Shown one piece after another: positions 8,877 through 14,635 of a stretch of 14,635 bases of DNA. Within the stretch, counting starts at the first letter, position 1. Every line of letters starts with the position of its first letter. Where the stretch lies: contig JAUNPM010000015.1 of assembly GCA_030536675.1 (NCBI GenBank), positions 1-14,635 of the forward strand. Reading direction: 5' to 3'. Both the position numbers and the translations under genes were made by a program. The notes under the pieces are model-generated. The model saw only the letters and a list, made by a program, of their open reading frames with translations, was not told where the DNA came from and made no database searches. This stretch comes from Clostridia bacterium. GTDB taxonomy: Bacteria > Bacillota > Clostridia > Lachnospirales > CAG-274.

Positions 8877-9365
8877 CTATAGCTTCACATACATAATATT
8901 GTTTCCGTTATTTTCTATAAACCTTACCAGATCACTGAATTTAAGCCATACTGTAGCTGTATTTATATTAGGGTGAAATCCCGCCTTCTGAACACCCTTC
9001 AGATCCTCGTCAAACACTATTTCAACCTTACATTCCTTGTCATTTATAACACCAAAAGGGCTTACTGACCCTTGCGTAAGTCCCAAACACCTTTCAAGCC
9101 TTTCCGCAGAGCCAAAGCTAAGCCTGCTTGAACCTATCTGTTCCCTTACTTTTTTAAGATCTACCTCCTTATGCTCGGGAGCCACCACAAGAAAATGTCG
9201 TTTGCCGCTGCCATCTCTTAAAAACAAATTTTTACAGCCCACACCTTTATTGAATATACCCAGCTTGTCCACTTCCTCTATAGTAAAAGCAGCCTCGTGT
9301 TCATCGACCTCGTACTCGATCCCAAGCTCCTTAAGCCTTGAATAAACCTCTTCCTTAACATCCAT
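8877..9365 (-). CDS. Prolyl-tRNA editing protein, YbaK/ProX family
   Basis: Free-standing trans-editing domain, 162 residues, of the YbaK/EbsC superfamily and closest by motif to the ProX/PrdX group that hydrolyses alanine mischarged onto tRNA-Pro. The conserved lysine of the editing pocket is K45 in GCKNLFLRD (43-51). Other marks are LVVAPEHKEVDL (59-70), LGLTQGSVSPFGVIND (94-109) and FHPNINTATV (130-139). Length matches single-domain members and there is no synthetase fused to it. GAGGAA at about 9371-9376 lies five bases before the ATG, and a good promoter sits at 9409-9437. Substrate specificity (Ala versus Cys on tRNA-Pro) is inferred from the motif style. The SprT-like gene follows after 39 bases. 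Confidence 0.9.
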   Translation of the reverse strand: MDVKEEVYSRLKELGIEYEVDEHEAAFTIEEVDKLGIFNKGVGCKNLFLRDGSGKRHFLVVAPEHKEVDLKKVREQIGSSRLSFGSAERLERCLGLTQGSVSPFGVINDKECKVEIVFDEDLKGVQKAGFHPNINTATVWLKFSDLVRFIENNGNNIMYVKL

Positions 9366-9408
9366 ATATATTCCTCATTTCATTATATATTAAATAAACT
9401 TTTTATAT

Positions 9409-9437
9409 AGTATATAACACATTTCATTACTTTTCAA
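9409..9437 (-). promoter_or_regulatory. Promoter for the YbaK-type gene
   Basis: Minus strand TTGAAA (9437 to 9432), 17-base spacer, TATACT (9414 to 9409). The start of transcription would be near 9402, leaving a leader of about 36 bases. The promoter lies in the 85-base gap after the potassium-channel stop, so the editing, SprT and holin genes can be expressed without the channel. There is no clear terminator in that gap. Confidence 0.65.
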
Positions 9438-9450
9438 CATTATTGTTAAA

Positions 9451-10119
9451 CTAATTTTTCCTTCCGCCTTTATTTATCTCATTTATAATATTTGCCGTTA
9501 TTATGCCTGACGGCAGCGCTATTACTGCAATTCCCAATACAGACGTAACCATACTCACCACCTTTCCCGCAAAGGTTTTAGGATATATATCACCATAGCC
9601 CACAGTAGTGAGTGCTGTTGTCGCCCAATAAAGTGCGTCAAAAAAGCTTTCAAAGCTGCTTCTTTCCGCATTGAACATAAAAAGAGCCGCTATAAAAATA
9701 TACCCTACGGCTATAAAAAGCACAGTAAAGAGCACCTCTCTTATTCTTTTGTACACTTCTGTCATACGAATGAAAAAATCCATATATCTTAACACTTTAA
9801 ATATTCTGAACACTCTGAAAATCCTGCCCGTAGGCAAAAGAGAAATAAGATCTGTCAACGCTCCCACAGTAAAAGGATAAATAAAAAAGCTCTGTTTCCC
9901 TTTCCCCAAAATATAATCGCTTACAATAAATCTTAAAATATAATCCGCTCCAAGTATAAAAACACTTACTCTTTCAATTTTATAAAACCCTTGAAAATCC
10001 TGTTTAAACATAAGGGGTATTATACTTAACACAGCTATAAAACTTATGAAAACATCATATATATAATTTATACTTCTTTTATCCGATTTCAGTATCAAAT
10101 AATATATTTTTTCACGCAT
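9451..10119 (-). CDS. Voltage-gated-type potassium channel
   Basis: Six-transmembrane potassium channel subunit, 222 residues, expected to assemble as a tetramer in the cytoplasmic membrane. The selectivity filter TTVGYGD is at 171-177, preceded by the pore helix (FFDALYWATTAL, 159-170) and followed by S6 with a PSG hinge (203-205). The S4-like segment RIFRVFRIFKVLRYM (99-113) carries a positive residue about every third position, the mark of a voltage sensor. Helices S1 (20-37), S2 (50-66), S3 (about 80-95) and S5 (128-149) are visible. There is no RCK or cyclic-nucleotide domain after S6, so no ligand gating is apparent. The ribosome site is weak (AAAGGG at 10131-10136, spacing about 11). 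The stop is TAG. Confidence 0.93.
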   Translation of the reverse strand: MREKIYYLILKSDKRSINYIYDVFISFIAVLSIIPLMFKQDFQGFYKIERVSVFILGADYILRFIVSDYILGKGKQSFFIYPFTVGALTDLISLLPTGRIFRVFRIFKVLRYMDFFIRMTEVYKRIREVLFTVLFIAVGYIFIAALFMFNAERSSFESFFDALYWATTALTTVGYGDIYPKTFAGKVVSMVTSVLGIAVIALPSGIITANIINEINKGGRKN

Positions 10120-10201
10120 ATTATCACGATCCCTTTAACCTAAAAGTAAAATCTATGTAAAATCTAATTTGTTTCTAACTTTTATTCAATGTCACTTTAA
10201 T

Positions 10202-10229
10202 TTTATAATACTATAATTATCATTGTAAA
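10202..10229 (-). promoter_or_regulatory. Promoter for the potassium-channel gene
   Basis: Minus strand TTTACA (10229 to 10224), 16-base spacer, TATAAA (10207 to 10202); each box differs from consensus at one base. The leader would be about 75 bases. The promoter overlaps the candidate plus-strand promoter for the VTC gene, so the two directions may compete for polymerase. Confidence 0.5.
10212..10217 (+). promoter_or_regulatory. Possible -10 box for the VTC operon
   Basis: A perfect TATAAT lies 51 bases before the chosen VTC start; a second copy is at 10204-10209. Neither has a convincing -35 at 16-18 bases nor a TG extension. The call is tentative in such AT-rich sequence. Confidence 0.3.
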
Positions 10230-10268
10230 CAATATAAGAACAATATCAAAAGAATGGAGCTGATTTAT

Positions 10269-11006
10269 ATGTCTAATGAAGTTTTTAACAGAAAAGAAGA
10301 AAAATATATTGTGACCGACTCCTTATATAAAAATATACTTACCGACCTACATAACAAAATGAAAGCCGATGAATACAGCAAAAATAATTCATTTTATCAA
10401 ATTTGCAATATTTACTATGATACAGAGGACAATAATCTTATACGTACTTCACTTCAAAAGCCAAAGTACAAGGAAAAGATCCGTTTAAGATCATATGGTA
10501 CTCCCGATAAAAACACCAAAGTATTTTTGGAAATCAAAAAAAAGTATAAAGGCTGCGTAAATAAGAGAAGAACAACATTCTATTTAAACGATGCTTACAA
10601 ATTCGCCGTTACGGGAGATATACCGCCTTTGGAGGATTATATGAATTTACAGATTATGAAAGAATTAAGCTATGCCGTTAAAACATATTCACTTGTTCCC
10701 AAGGTATACTTATCATATCAGCGTGCAGCTTTTTTCTCTGTTTCCGACAGCAATTTCAGACTTACATTTGACAAAAACATTATAGCAAGACGTGATGACC
10801 TTGCTCTTGAATACGGAGTTTTCGGTGAACGTGTCATTCCCGAAGGTCAAATGATAATGGAAGTAAAATACTGTAACAGAATACCTCTTTGGTTTACTGA
10901 AATACTTAGAAAATATAACCTTACAAAAACAAGTTTTTCAAAATACGGAACAGAATATACAAATTTTTTACTTAAAGAATACGGGGAGGTAAAAAAATAT
11001 GCTTGA
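10269..11006 (+). CDS. VTC-domain polyphosphate polymerase family protein
   Basis: Protein of 245 residues made almost entirely of a VTC domain, the tunnel fold that in yeast Vtc4 makes polyphosphate from ATP. Basic and acidic tunnel-lining motifs are kept: RKEEKY (8-13), IYYDTED (48-54), EKIRLRSYG (69-77), VFLEIKKKY (85-93), NKRR (98-101), YQRAAF (150-155), RLTFD (164-168), MEVKY (197-201) and TSFSKYGTEY (221-230). The start at 10269 is preferred over the ATG at 10254, because GGAG at 10256-10259 lies nine bases before it and the earlier ATG has no ribosome site. The stop overlaps the start of the next gene by eight bases (ATGCTTGA). Activity is inferred from family; polyphosphate or another phosphate/polyanion-related role is possible. 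Confidence 0.88.
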   Translation: MSNEVFNRKEEKYIVTDSLYKNILTDLHNKMKADEYSKNNSFYQICNIYYDTEDNNLIRTSLQKPKYKEKIRLRSYGTPDKNTKVFLEIKKKYKGCVNKRRTTFYLNDAYKFAVTGDIPPLEDYMNLQIMKELSYAVKTYSLVPKVYLSYQRAAFFSVSDSNFRLTFDKNIIARRDDLALEYGVFGERVIPEGQMIMEVKYCNRIPLWFTEILRKYNLTKTSFSKYGTEYTNFLLKEYGEVKKYA

Positions 11007-11667
11007 TACAATATTTCAAAGCCTATATTTAAATATAGGAGCACTGGAAACAATGGTCATAGCCTTTGTTCTGGGACTAACAGTTACTTTTACTTATATG
11101 TTTACCGCAAATAAGGAGGACTATGATCAAAACCTTTGCTACACTCTTGTTATAGTTCCCGTTGTTGCAGCCGTTGTAATTATGCTTATAGGCAACAGCA
11201 TTGCTTCCGCCTTAAGCATAAGCGGAGCCTTTGCCCTTGTCCGTTTCAGAAGTGAGCCCGGCAGTCCCAAAAACATAGCCTATATATTTGCAACCGTGGC
11301 AATAGGTCTTGCCTGCGGCATAAGCTATTATTTATGTGCATTTATATTTACGGTTTTCTTATGCCTTGTAATGACCGTACTTACAAAGCTCAACTTCGGT
11401 CATTCCTCATCAAGCAAAAGAATACTTAAAATACTTGTGCCCGAAAGCCTTGATTTTGAAGACGCCTTTGAAGGCTTAATAGAAAAACACACTATTTCAC
11501 ACAAACTTGTAAAGGTTTCCACTCTCGACTTAGGCAGCATATACGAGCTTGACTACAAACTTGTAATGAAAGATACTGCTTCATCAAAGGAATTTATCGA
11601 CGAACTAAGGTGCAGAAACGGAAACCTGTCTGTTTCCCTTATTTTAGACACCACAAGGGAATTTTAA
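10999..11667 (+). CDS. DUF4956 family membrane protein
   Basis: Integral membrane protein of 222 residues with about four helices (near 14-35, 47-66, 93-110 and 112-128), then a soluble C-terminal domain (about 140-222) of mixed alpha/beta, ferredoxin-like appearance. The family's characteristic segment GAFALVRFRSEPGSPKNIAY (76-95) sits between helices 2 and 3 and probably forms a cytoplasmic or re-entrant loop. Function is unknown. Members are commonly encoded next to VTC-domain proteins, and the eight-base overlap with the VTC gene here implies translational coupling and a shared role, perhaps anchoring or exporting the product. GGAGGT at 10985-10990, eight bases before the ATG, fixes the start. 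A strong terminator follows at once, so the operon has just these two genes. Confidence 0.88.
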   Translation: MLDTIFQSLYLNIGALETMVIAFVLGLTVTFTYMFTANKEDYDQNLCYTLVIVPVVAAVVIMLIGNSIASALSISGAFALVRFRSEPGSPKNIAYIFATVAIGLACGISYYLCAFIFTVFLCLVMTVLTKLNFGHSSSSKRILKILVPESLDFEDAFEGLIEKHTISHKLVKVSTLDLGSIYELDYKLVMKDTASSKEFIDELRCRNGNLSVSLILDTTREF

Positions 11668-11713
11668 AAAAGACAGCCGCAAAATGTCCCTCCTTTCATT
11701 TTGCGGCTGTTTT
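11668..11713. terminator. Bidirectional terminator
   Basis: A perfect 14-bp stem (ACAGCCGCAAAATG at 11673-11686 with CATTTTGCGGCTGT at 11697-11710) has a ten-base loop, with A-rich sequence before and T-rich after. It starts directly after the DUF4956 stop and overlaps the edge of the flavoprotein stop codon, so it ends both convergent transcripts. Confidence 0.9.
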
Positions 11714-12239
11714 ATGCCCTCATCAATTGTTCTATTATGTTATCTATCTCATTATTCGCCTCTTTGTCCTCCTGTGCCCTTACATTTGAAGTATTAAGAC
11801 ATCTTACATACCCCTCAACCCTTACATTAAGCCCCATAAGCATTATGCGCATTGTTTTTTCGGCGTCTTTACTGTTTATAACAGTATCTCCGCCTCCCAC
11901 ACATATAATATAGCCTCTTTTTCTTTTCAAATTCTTTCTGCTTACAAAAAACATCTGTGTTCTTGACATCATTGACATAAGCACCCCTGTAGGCTGATTG
12001 TAATAAAGAGGTGTAGCCATAATTATATTGTCATATTCGTCTATTTTATTCAAAACCTCCGTTATTTCATCATCATATATACAACAACCCTTTACACATT
12101 TCCCACAGTCAATACAGGGAGAAAATTTCACATAATATGCATCAATAACATCACATTCTATTTTTTCCTTTATTTTATTTATAAAATACATTGTATTCCC
12201 GTTTTTTCTTGGTGAGCCGTTTATTATCAAGGTCCTCAT
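11712..12239 (-). CDS. Iron-sulfur flavoprotein / NAD(P)H-dependent FMN reductase family
   Basis: Cytosolic flavodoxin-fold protein of 175 residues. The FMN phosphate loop is NGSPRKNGNT (7-16), and PLYYNQPTG (77-85) fits the flavin ring-binding loop. Between them, C42, C45, C48 and C53 (with C52) form a CX2CX2CX4C motif, the compact cysteine pattern of archaeal and clostridial iron-sulfur flavoproteins that hold a [4Fe-4S] cluster. Such proteins pass electrons between ferredoxin-like donors and acceptors such as O2, H2O2 or quinones; the partner here is unknown. The start is taken at the internal ATG 12239, because a GGTGGTG ribosome site lies just upstream. The ATG seven codons earlier (12260) has none. 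It probably forms a single-gene transcript, divergent from the folate operon. Confidence 0.85.
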   Translation of the reverse strand: MRTLIINGSPRKNGNTMYFINKIKEKIECDVIDAYYVKFSPCIDCGKCVKGCCIYDDEITEVLNKIDEYDNIIMATPLYYNQPTGVLMSMMSRTQMFFVSRKNLKRKRGYIICVGGGDTVINSKDAEKTMRIMLMGLNVRVEGYVRCLNTSNVRAQEDKEANNEIDNIIEQLMRA

Positions 12240-12287
12240 TTTTTCACCACCCTGTCCCATAAAAAATCATTTTATCAAACTCTTTTT

Positions 12288-12296
12288 ATTATATCA
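12288..12296 (-). promoter_or_regulatory. Extended -10 promoter for the flavoprotein gene
   Basis: Minus strand TGA plus a perfect TATAAT (12293 to 12288). There is no good -35 at normal spacing, as accepted for extended -10 promoters. Transcription would start near 12281, giving a leader of about 40 bases that covers the GGTGGTG ribosome site. Confidence 0.5.
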
Positions 12297-12314
12297 CAAA
12301 TTTATTTTTAAATA

Positions 12315-12343
12315 TATACATTTGTAAAAATTTGTGTTATACT
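12315..12343 (+). promoter_or_regulatory. Promoter for the folate operon
   Basis: TATACA (12315-12320) as -35, 17-base spacer, and TGT plus TATACT (12338-12343) as an extended -10. Transcription would start near 12350. This excludes a folC start at the upstream ATG (12334) and supports 12370, with a leader of about 20 bases. No folate (THF) riboswitch fits in so short a leader. Confidence 0.55.
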
Positions 12344-12369
12344 TGTTTTCAATGAAATCAGGTGATAAT

Positions 12370-13623
12370 ATGACATATGAACAGGCTTTAACTTATATAA
12401 ATGAAAATTCACAAAATAAAATAATACCGGGACTTGACAATATGAATAAACTTTGTTCACTTTTGGGAGATCCTCAAAACAAAGTTAAAACCATTCACAT
12501 TGCAGGCACAAACGGCAAGGGCTCCGTAGGTGCATTTATAGCAGCGGGGCTTATTTCAAACGGCTATAATGTAGCTCGTTACACCTCTCCTGCAGTACTT
12601 GACTACAGGAATAAATTTACATACAATAATGTACCTATAAGCAAGGAGGAGTTTTCCAACATAACATTTCAGGTCAAGTCAAAAATTGAAAGCAGCGGCT
12701 GCAAGCCTACAGTATTTGAACTTGAAACAGCCATTGCTTTCTACTTTATAAGTACCAAAAACTGTGATTTTGCCATTATTGAAACAGGAATGGGAGGAAG
12801 ACTTGACGCAACAAATGTATGTGATAAAATACTTTCCGTCATTACACCCGTTGCCCTTGACCACACAAACTTTTTAGGTTCATCAATAGAGGAAATTGCG
12901 GAAGAAAAATCAGGCATTATAAAGGACTGTTTAATTTCCGCAGATCAGGATATTGCAGTTAAAAATATATTTTTGAAGCATACTCAAAATGCTGTTTTTG
13001 TTGATTCTTCTGCTATTAAAAACGTTAAATACACCTTGGATAAAACAACCTTTGATTATAAAAATCACCATAACATAGAAATTACTATGCTTGGCAAATA
13101 TCAGGTTGAAAACGCCTGCCTTGCAGTTGAAACCCTTGAAAAATTAAATTCAATGGGCTTTAGCATCAACAATATTGCAAGCTCACTAAAAAACGCACAG
13201 TGGCAGTGCCGCTTTCAAAAAATAAGCGAAAATCCTCTTATTATTGCAGACGGAGCACACAACCCTCACGGTATAAAGGCACTTAAAGAAAATTTCAATA
13301 TTTACTTTAAAGATAAGCCCACTGTTTTTATAACGGGAGTTTTTAAAGACAAGGATTACAACAAAATGGCTGAAATAATATGTCCCTATGCTTTTAAAAT
13401 TTTTACCGTTAATTCTCATAATGTGCGGGCACTGCCTGCAAAAGAATATGCCTATGCTATAAGTAAATACAACAAAAGCGTACAAAGCTTTTCATCAATA
13501 CAAACTGCCGTAAAATCAGCCCTTAAGTACCAAAACATTCTTGTATTCGGTTCTCTTTCATTTATGGCTGAAATATATGACTGCTTTAAGGAGGAGTTAT
13601 GGAAAGATACAACAAAATATTAA
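12370..13623 (+). CDS. folC: Folylpolyglutamate synthase / dihydrofolate synthase
   Basis: Cytosolic Mur-ligase-family enzyme that adds glutamate to folates and, in bifunctional members, to dihydropteroate, using ATP. The 417 residues hold the P-loop AGTNGKGS (45-52), the RYTSPAVLDYRNK segment (70-82), ETGMGGRLDATN (138-149), LDHTNFLG (163-170), the likely carbamylated lysine K180 in EEKSGI, and the C-terminal domain marks R281, DGAHNPHG (294-301) and FGSLSFMAE (393-401). The start at 12370 is chosen over 12334, since AGGTG (12360-12364) lies five bases before it and the -10 box overlaps the earlier start. It heads an operon with the HD gene, which it overlaps by 25 bases, and folP. Neighbouring folP suggests the dihydrofolate synthase activity is also present. 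Confidence 0.95.
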   Translation: MTYEQALTYINENSQNKIIPGLDNMNKLCSLLGDPQNKVKTIHIAGTNGKGSVGAFIAAGLISNGYNVARYTSPAVLDYRNKFTYNNVPISKEEFSNITFQVKSKIESSGCKPTVFELETAIAFYFISTKNCDFAIIETGMGGRLDATNVCDKILSVITPVALDHTNFLGSSIEEIAEEKSGIIKDCLISADQDIAVKNIFLKHTQNAVFVDSSAIKNVKYTLDKTTFDYKNHHNIEITMLGKYQVENACLAVETLEKLNSMGFSINNIASSLKNAQWQCRFQKISENPLIIADGAHNPHGIKALKENFNIYFKDKPTVFITGVFKDKDYNKMAEIICPYAFKIFTVNSHNVRALPAKEYAYAISKYNKSVQSFSSIQTAVKSALKYQNILVFGSLSFMAEIYDCFKEELWKDTTKY

Positions 13624-14069
13624 ACAACTCTCTTTTTAATGAAGCAATTAACACTATAACAAAAAATGAAAAAAACAGAATATTTTGCAGACACGGTATG
13701 GAGCACTGCCTTGACGTAGCAAGAATAGCCTATATACTTTCACTTGAAAACAACTTAAATATATCTAAGGATATAATATACTCAACAGCACTTTTACACG
13801 ATATAGGCAGAGCCTTTGAGGGAGAAGCTCACAATATAAAAAGCGCCGAGCTTTCCAAAACAATACTTAAAGATTGTAGCTTTACCGACAATGAAATATC
13901 CGAAATTTTAAAAGCAATATTAAACCACAGAGAAAACAATTCGGATATAAACTCCTTGAGTAATATTATATATAAGGCAGATAAAATTTCAAGACAATGC
14001 TACAGCTGTAAGGCACATTCGGAATGTTACTGGGAACAAGACAAAAGAAACCACAAAATAAAATACTAG
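13599..14069 (+). CDS. HD-domain phosphohydrolase in folate operon
   Basis: Cytosolic protein of 156 residues with an HD metal-dependent phosphohydrolase domain. Likely metal ligands are H36 (in HCLDVA), H67-D68 (LLHDIGR) and D128 (YKADKIS); H78 and H110 are further candidates. After the last ligand comes a short cysteine-rich tail with C134, C137 and C143, of unknown role. The substrate cannot be read from sequence. The gene overlaps folC by 25 bases, has a strong AGGAGG site (13589-13594) inside folC, and ends 11 bases before folP, so it is translated as part of the folate operon. A role in removing phosphates from dihydroneopterin triphosphate is an attractive inference, unproven. A general nucleotidase or regulatory role would fit equally from the domain alone. 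Confidence 0.85.
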   Translation: MERYNKILNNSLFNEAINTITKNEKNRIFCRHGMEHCLDVARIAYILSLENNLNISKDIIYSTALLHDIGRAFEGEAHNIKSAELSKTILKDCSFTDNEISEILKAILNHRENNSDINSLSNIIYKADKISRQCYSCKAHSECYWEQDKRNHKIKY

Positions 14070-14080
14070 GAGATAAGCAT

Positions 14081-14635
14081 ATGATAATAGGAAACAAAGA
14101 GTTTAAAGACCGTACATATATTATGGGTATACTAAATGTAACCCCTGACAGCTTCAGCGACGGAGGCACTCACAATACAATTGACAAGGCTCTTAAGCAC
14201 ACCGAAAAAATGATAAAAGAAGGTGCTGATATTATTGACGTAGGCGGAGAATCCACCCGTCCCGGCTATACCTTAATAAGCGATGAAGAAGAAATTTCAA
14301 GAGTTGTTCCCGTAATTGAAAAAATAAAGGCTAATTTTGACATTCCCATATCAATAGACACCTACAAATCAAATGTTGCAAAAGCCGCCGCAAAGGCAGG
14401 CGCAGACCTTTTAAATGACATATGGGGTTTTAAATATGATGAAAATATTGCAAAAACAGCCTATGAATATAATATGTCCTGCTGTCTTATGCACAACAGA
14501 AAAGAGCCTGTGTATGATAACTATATTGAAGATGTTCTTTCCGATTTAAAGGATAGTCTTGATATTGCTCAAAAGCATAACATAGACAAAAACAAAATAC
14601 TCCTTGATCCGGGGGTTGGCTTTGCAAAATCCTAT
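14081..14635 (+). CDS. folP: Dihydropteroate synthase, 3' end beyond window
   Basis: First 185 residues of dihydropteroate synthase, which joins 6-hydroxymethyl-dihydropterin diphosphate to p-aminobenzoate; it is the sulfonamide target. A full enzyme is about 260-280 residues, so roughly a third is cut off by the window edge, not by mutation. Motifs seen: MGILNVTPDSFSDGG (15-29), GADIIDVGGESTRPG (48-62), SIDTYK (91-96), LLNDIWGF (110-117), MHNR (137-140) and LLDPGVGFAKS (174-184). AGGAG at 14068-14072 overlaps the HD stop codon and lies eight bases before the ATG. Third gene of the folate operon; folB/folK may follow outside the window. Confidence 0.96.
   Translation, partial: MIIGNKEFKDRTYIMGILNVTPDSFSDGGTHNTIDKALKHTEKMIKEGADIIDVGGESTRPGYTLISDEEEISRVVPVIEKIKANFDIPISIDTYKSNVAKAAAKAGADLLNDIWGFKYDENIAKTAYEYNMSCCLMHNRKEPVYDNYIEDVLSDLKDSLDIAQKHNIDKNKILLDPGVGFAKSY

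Noticed and set aside
10254..10268. Earlier start for the VTC gene.
   Set aside because: It would begin inside the GGAG ribosome site that serves the ATG at 10269.
12334..12369. Extended N-terminus of folC from the ATG at 12334.
   Set aside because: The likely promoter -10 box overlaps this start; AGGTG before 12370 gives the normal family N-terminus.
12350..12369. Folate riboswitch before folC.
   Set aside because: The leader is only about 20 bases, too short for a THF riboswitch.

Overview
This AT-rich window reads as the chromosome of a low-GC Gram-positive anaerobe, most likely a plant-polysaccharide-degrading member of the Clostridia (Lachnospiraceae-like). That placement is inference. 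It rests on strong AGGAGG-type ribosome sites, a secreted pectin-degrading enzyme ending in a type I dockerin, Thr/Glu-rich linkers, and the paired polyphosphate-polymerase/DUF4956 genes. Nothing looks like an integrated phage, insertion sequence, CRISPR array, tRNA or rRNA.

Layout. On the left, minus strand, lie pgk (phosphoglycerate kinase) and an aconitase-superfamily hydratase; each has its own recognisable promoter. A 352-base divergent spacer (3880-4231) follows, with a promoter for each direction and a nested dyad. The largest gene (4232-7810, plus) encodes a secreted multidomain enzyme: signal peptide, FnIII-like domain, PL1 pectate lyase, GH105 unsaturated uronyl hydrolase, unassigned beta-rich domain, dockerin. 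It ends in a terminator shared with a minus-strand group: a holin-family gene broken by an in-frame TGA, a SprT-like zinc protein, a YbaK/ProX-type tRNA-editing protein and a voltage-gated potassium channel.

A second divergent spacer (10120-10268) separates the channel from a plus-strand pair, a VTC-domain polyphosphate polymerase overlapping a DUF4956 membrane protein. That pair ends in another shared terminator, facing a minus-strand iron-sulfur flavoprotein. Divergent from the flavoprotein is a tightly packed folate operon, folC - HD-domain hydrolase - folP, which runs off the right edge.

How the genes work together. The pectinase carries a lyase, which makes unsaturated uronides, and a hydrolase of the family that removes unsaturated end residues, in one chain that can probably dock on a scaffoldin. 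The folate operon holds ligase and dihydropteroate synthase around an HD hydrolase that could fill a phosphatase step. VTC and DUF4956 form a recurrent membrane-linked pair. The most notable points are the pectinase fusion, the HD gene in the folate operon, the interrupted holin, and the non-canonical aconitase homologue.
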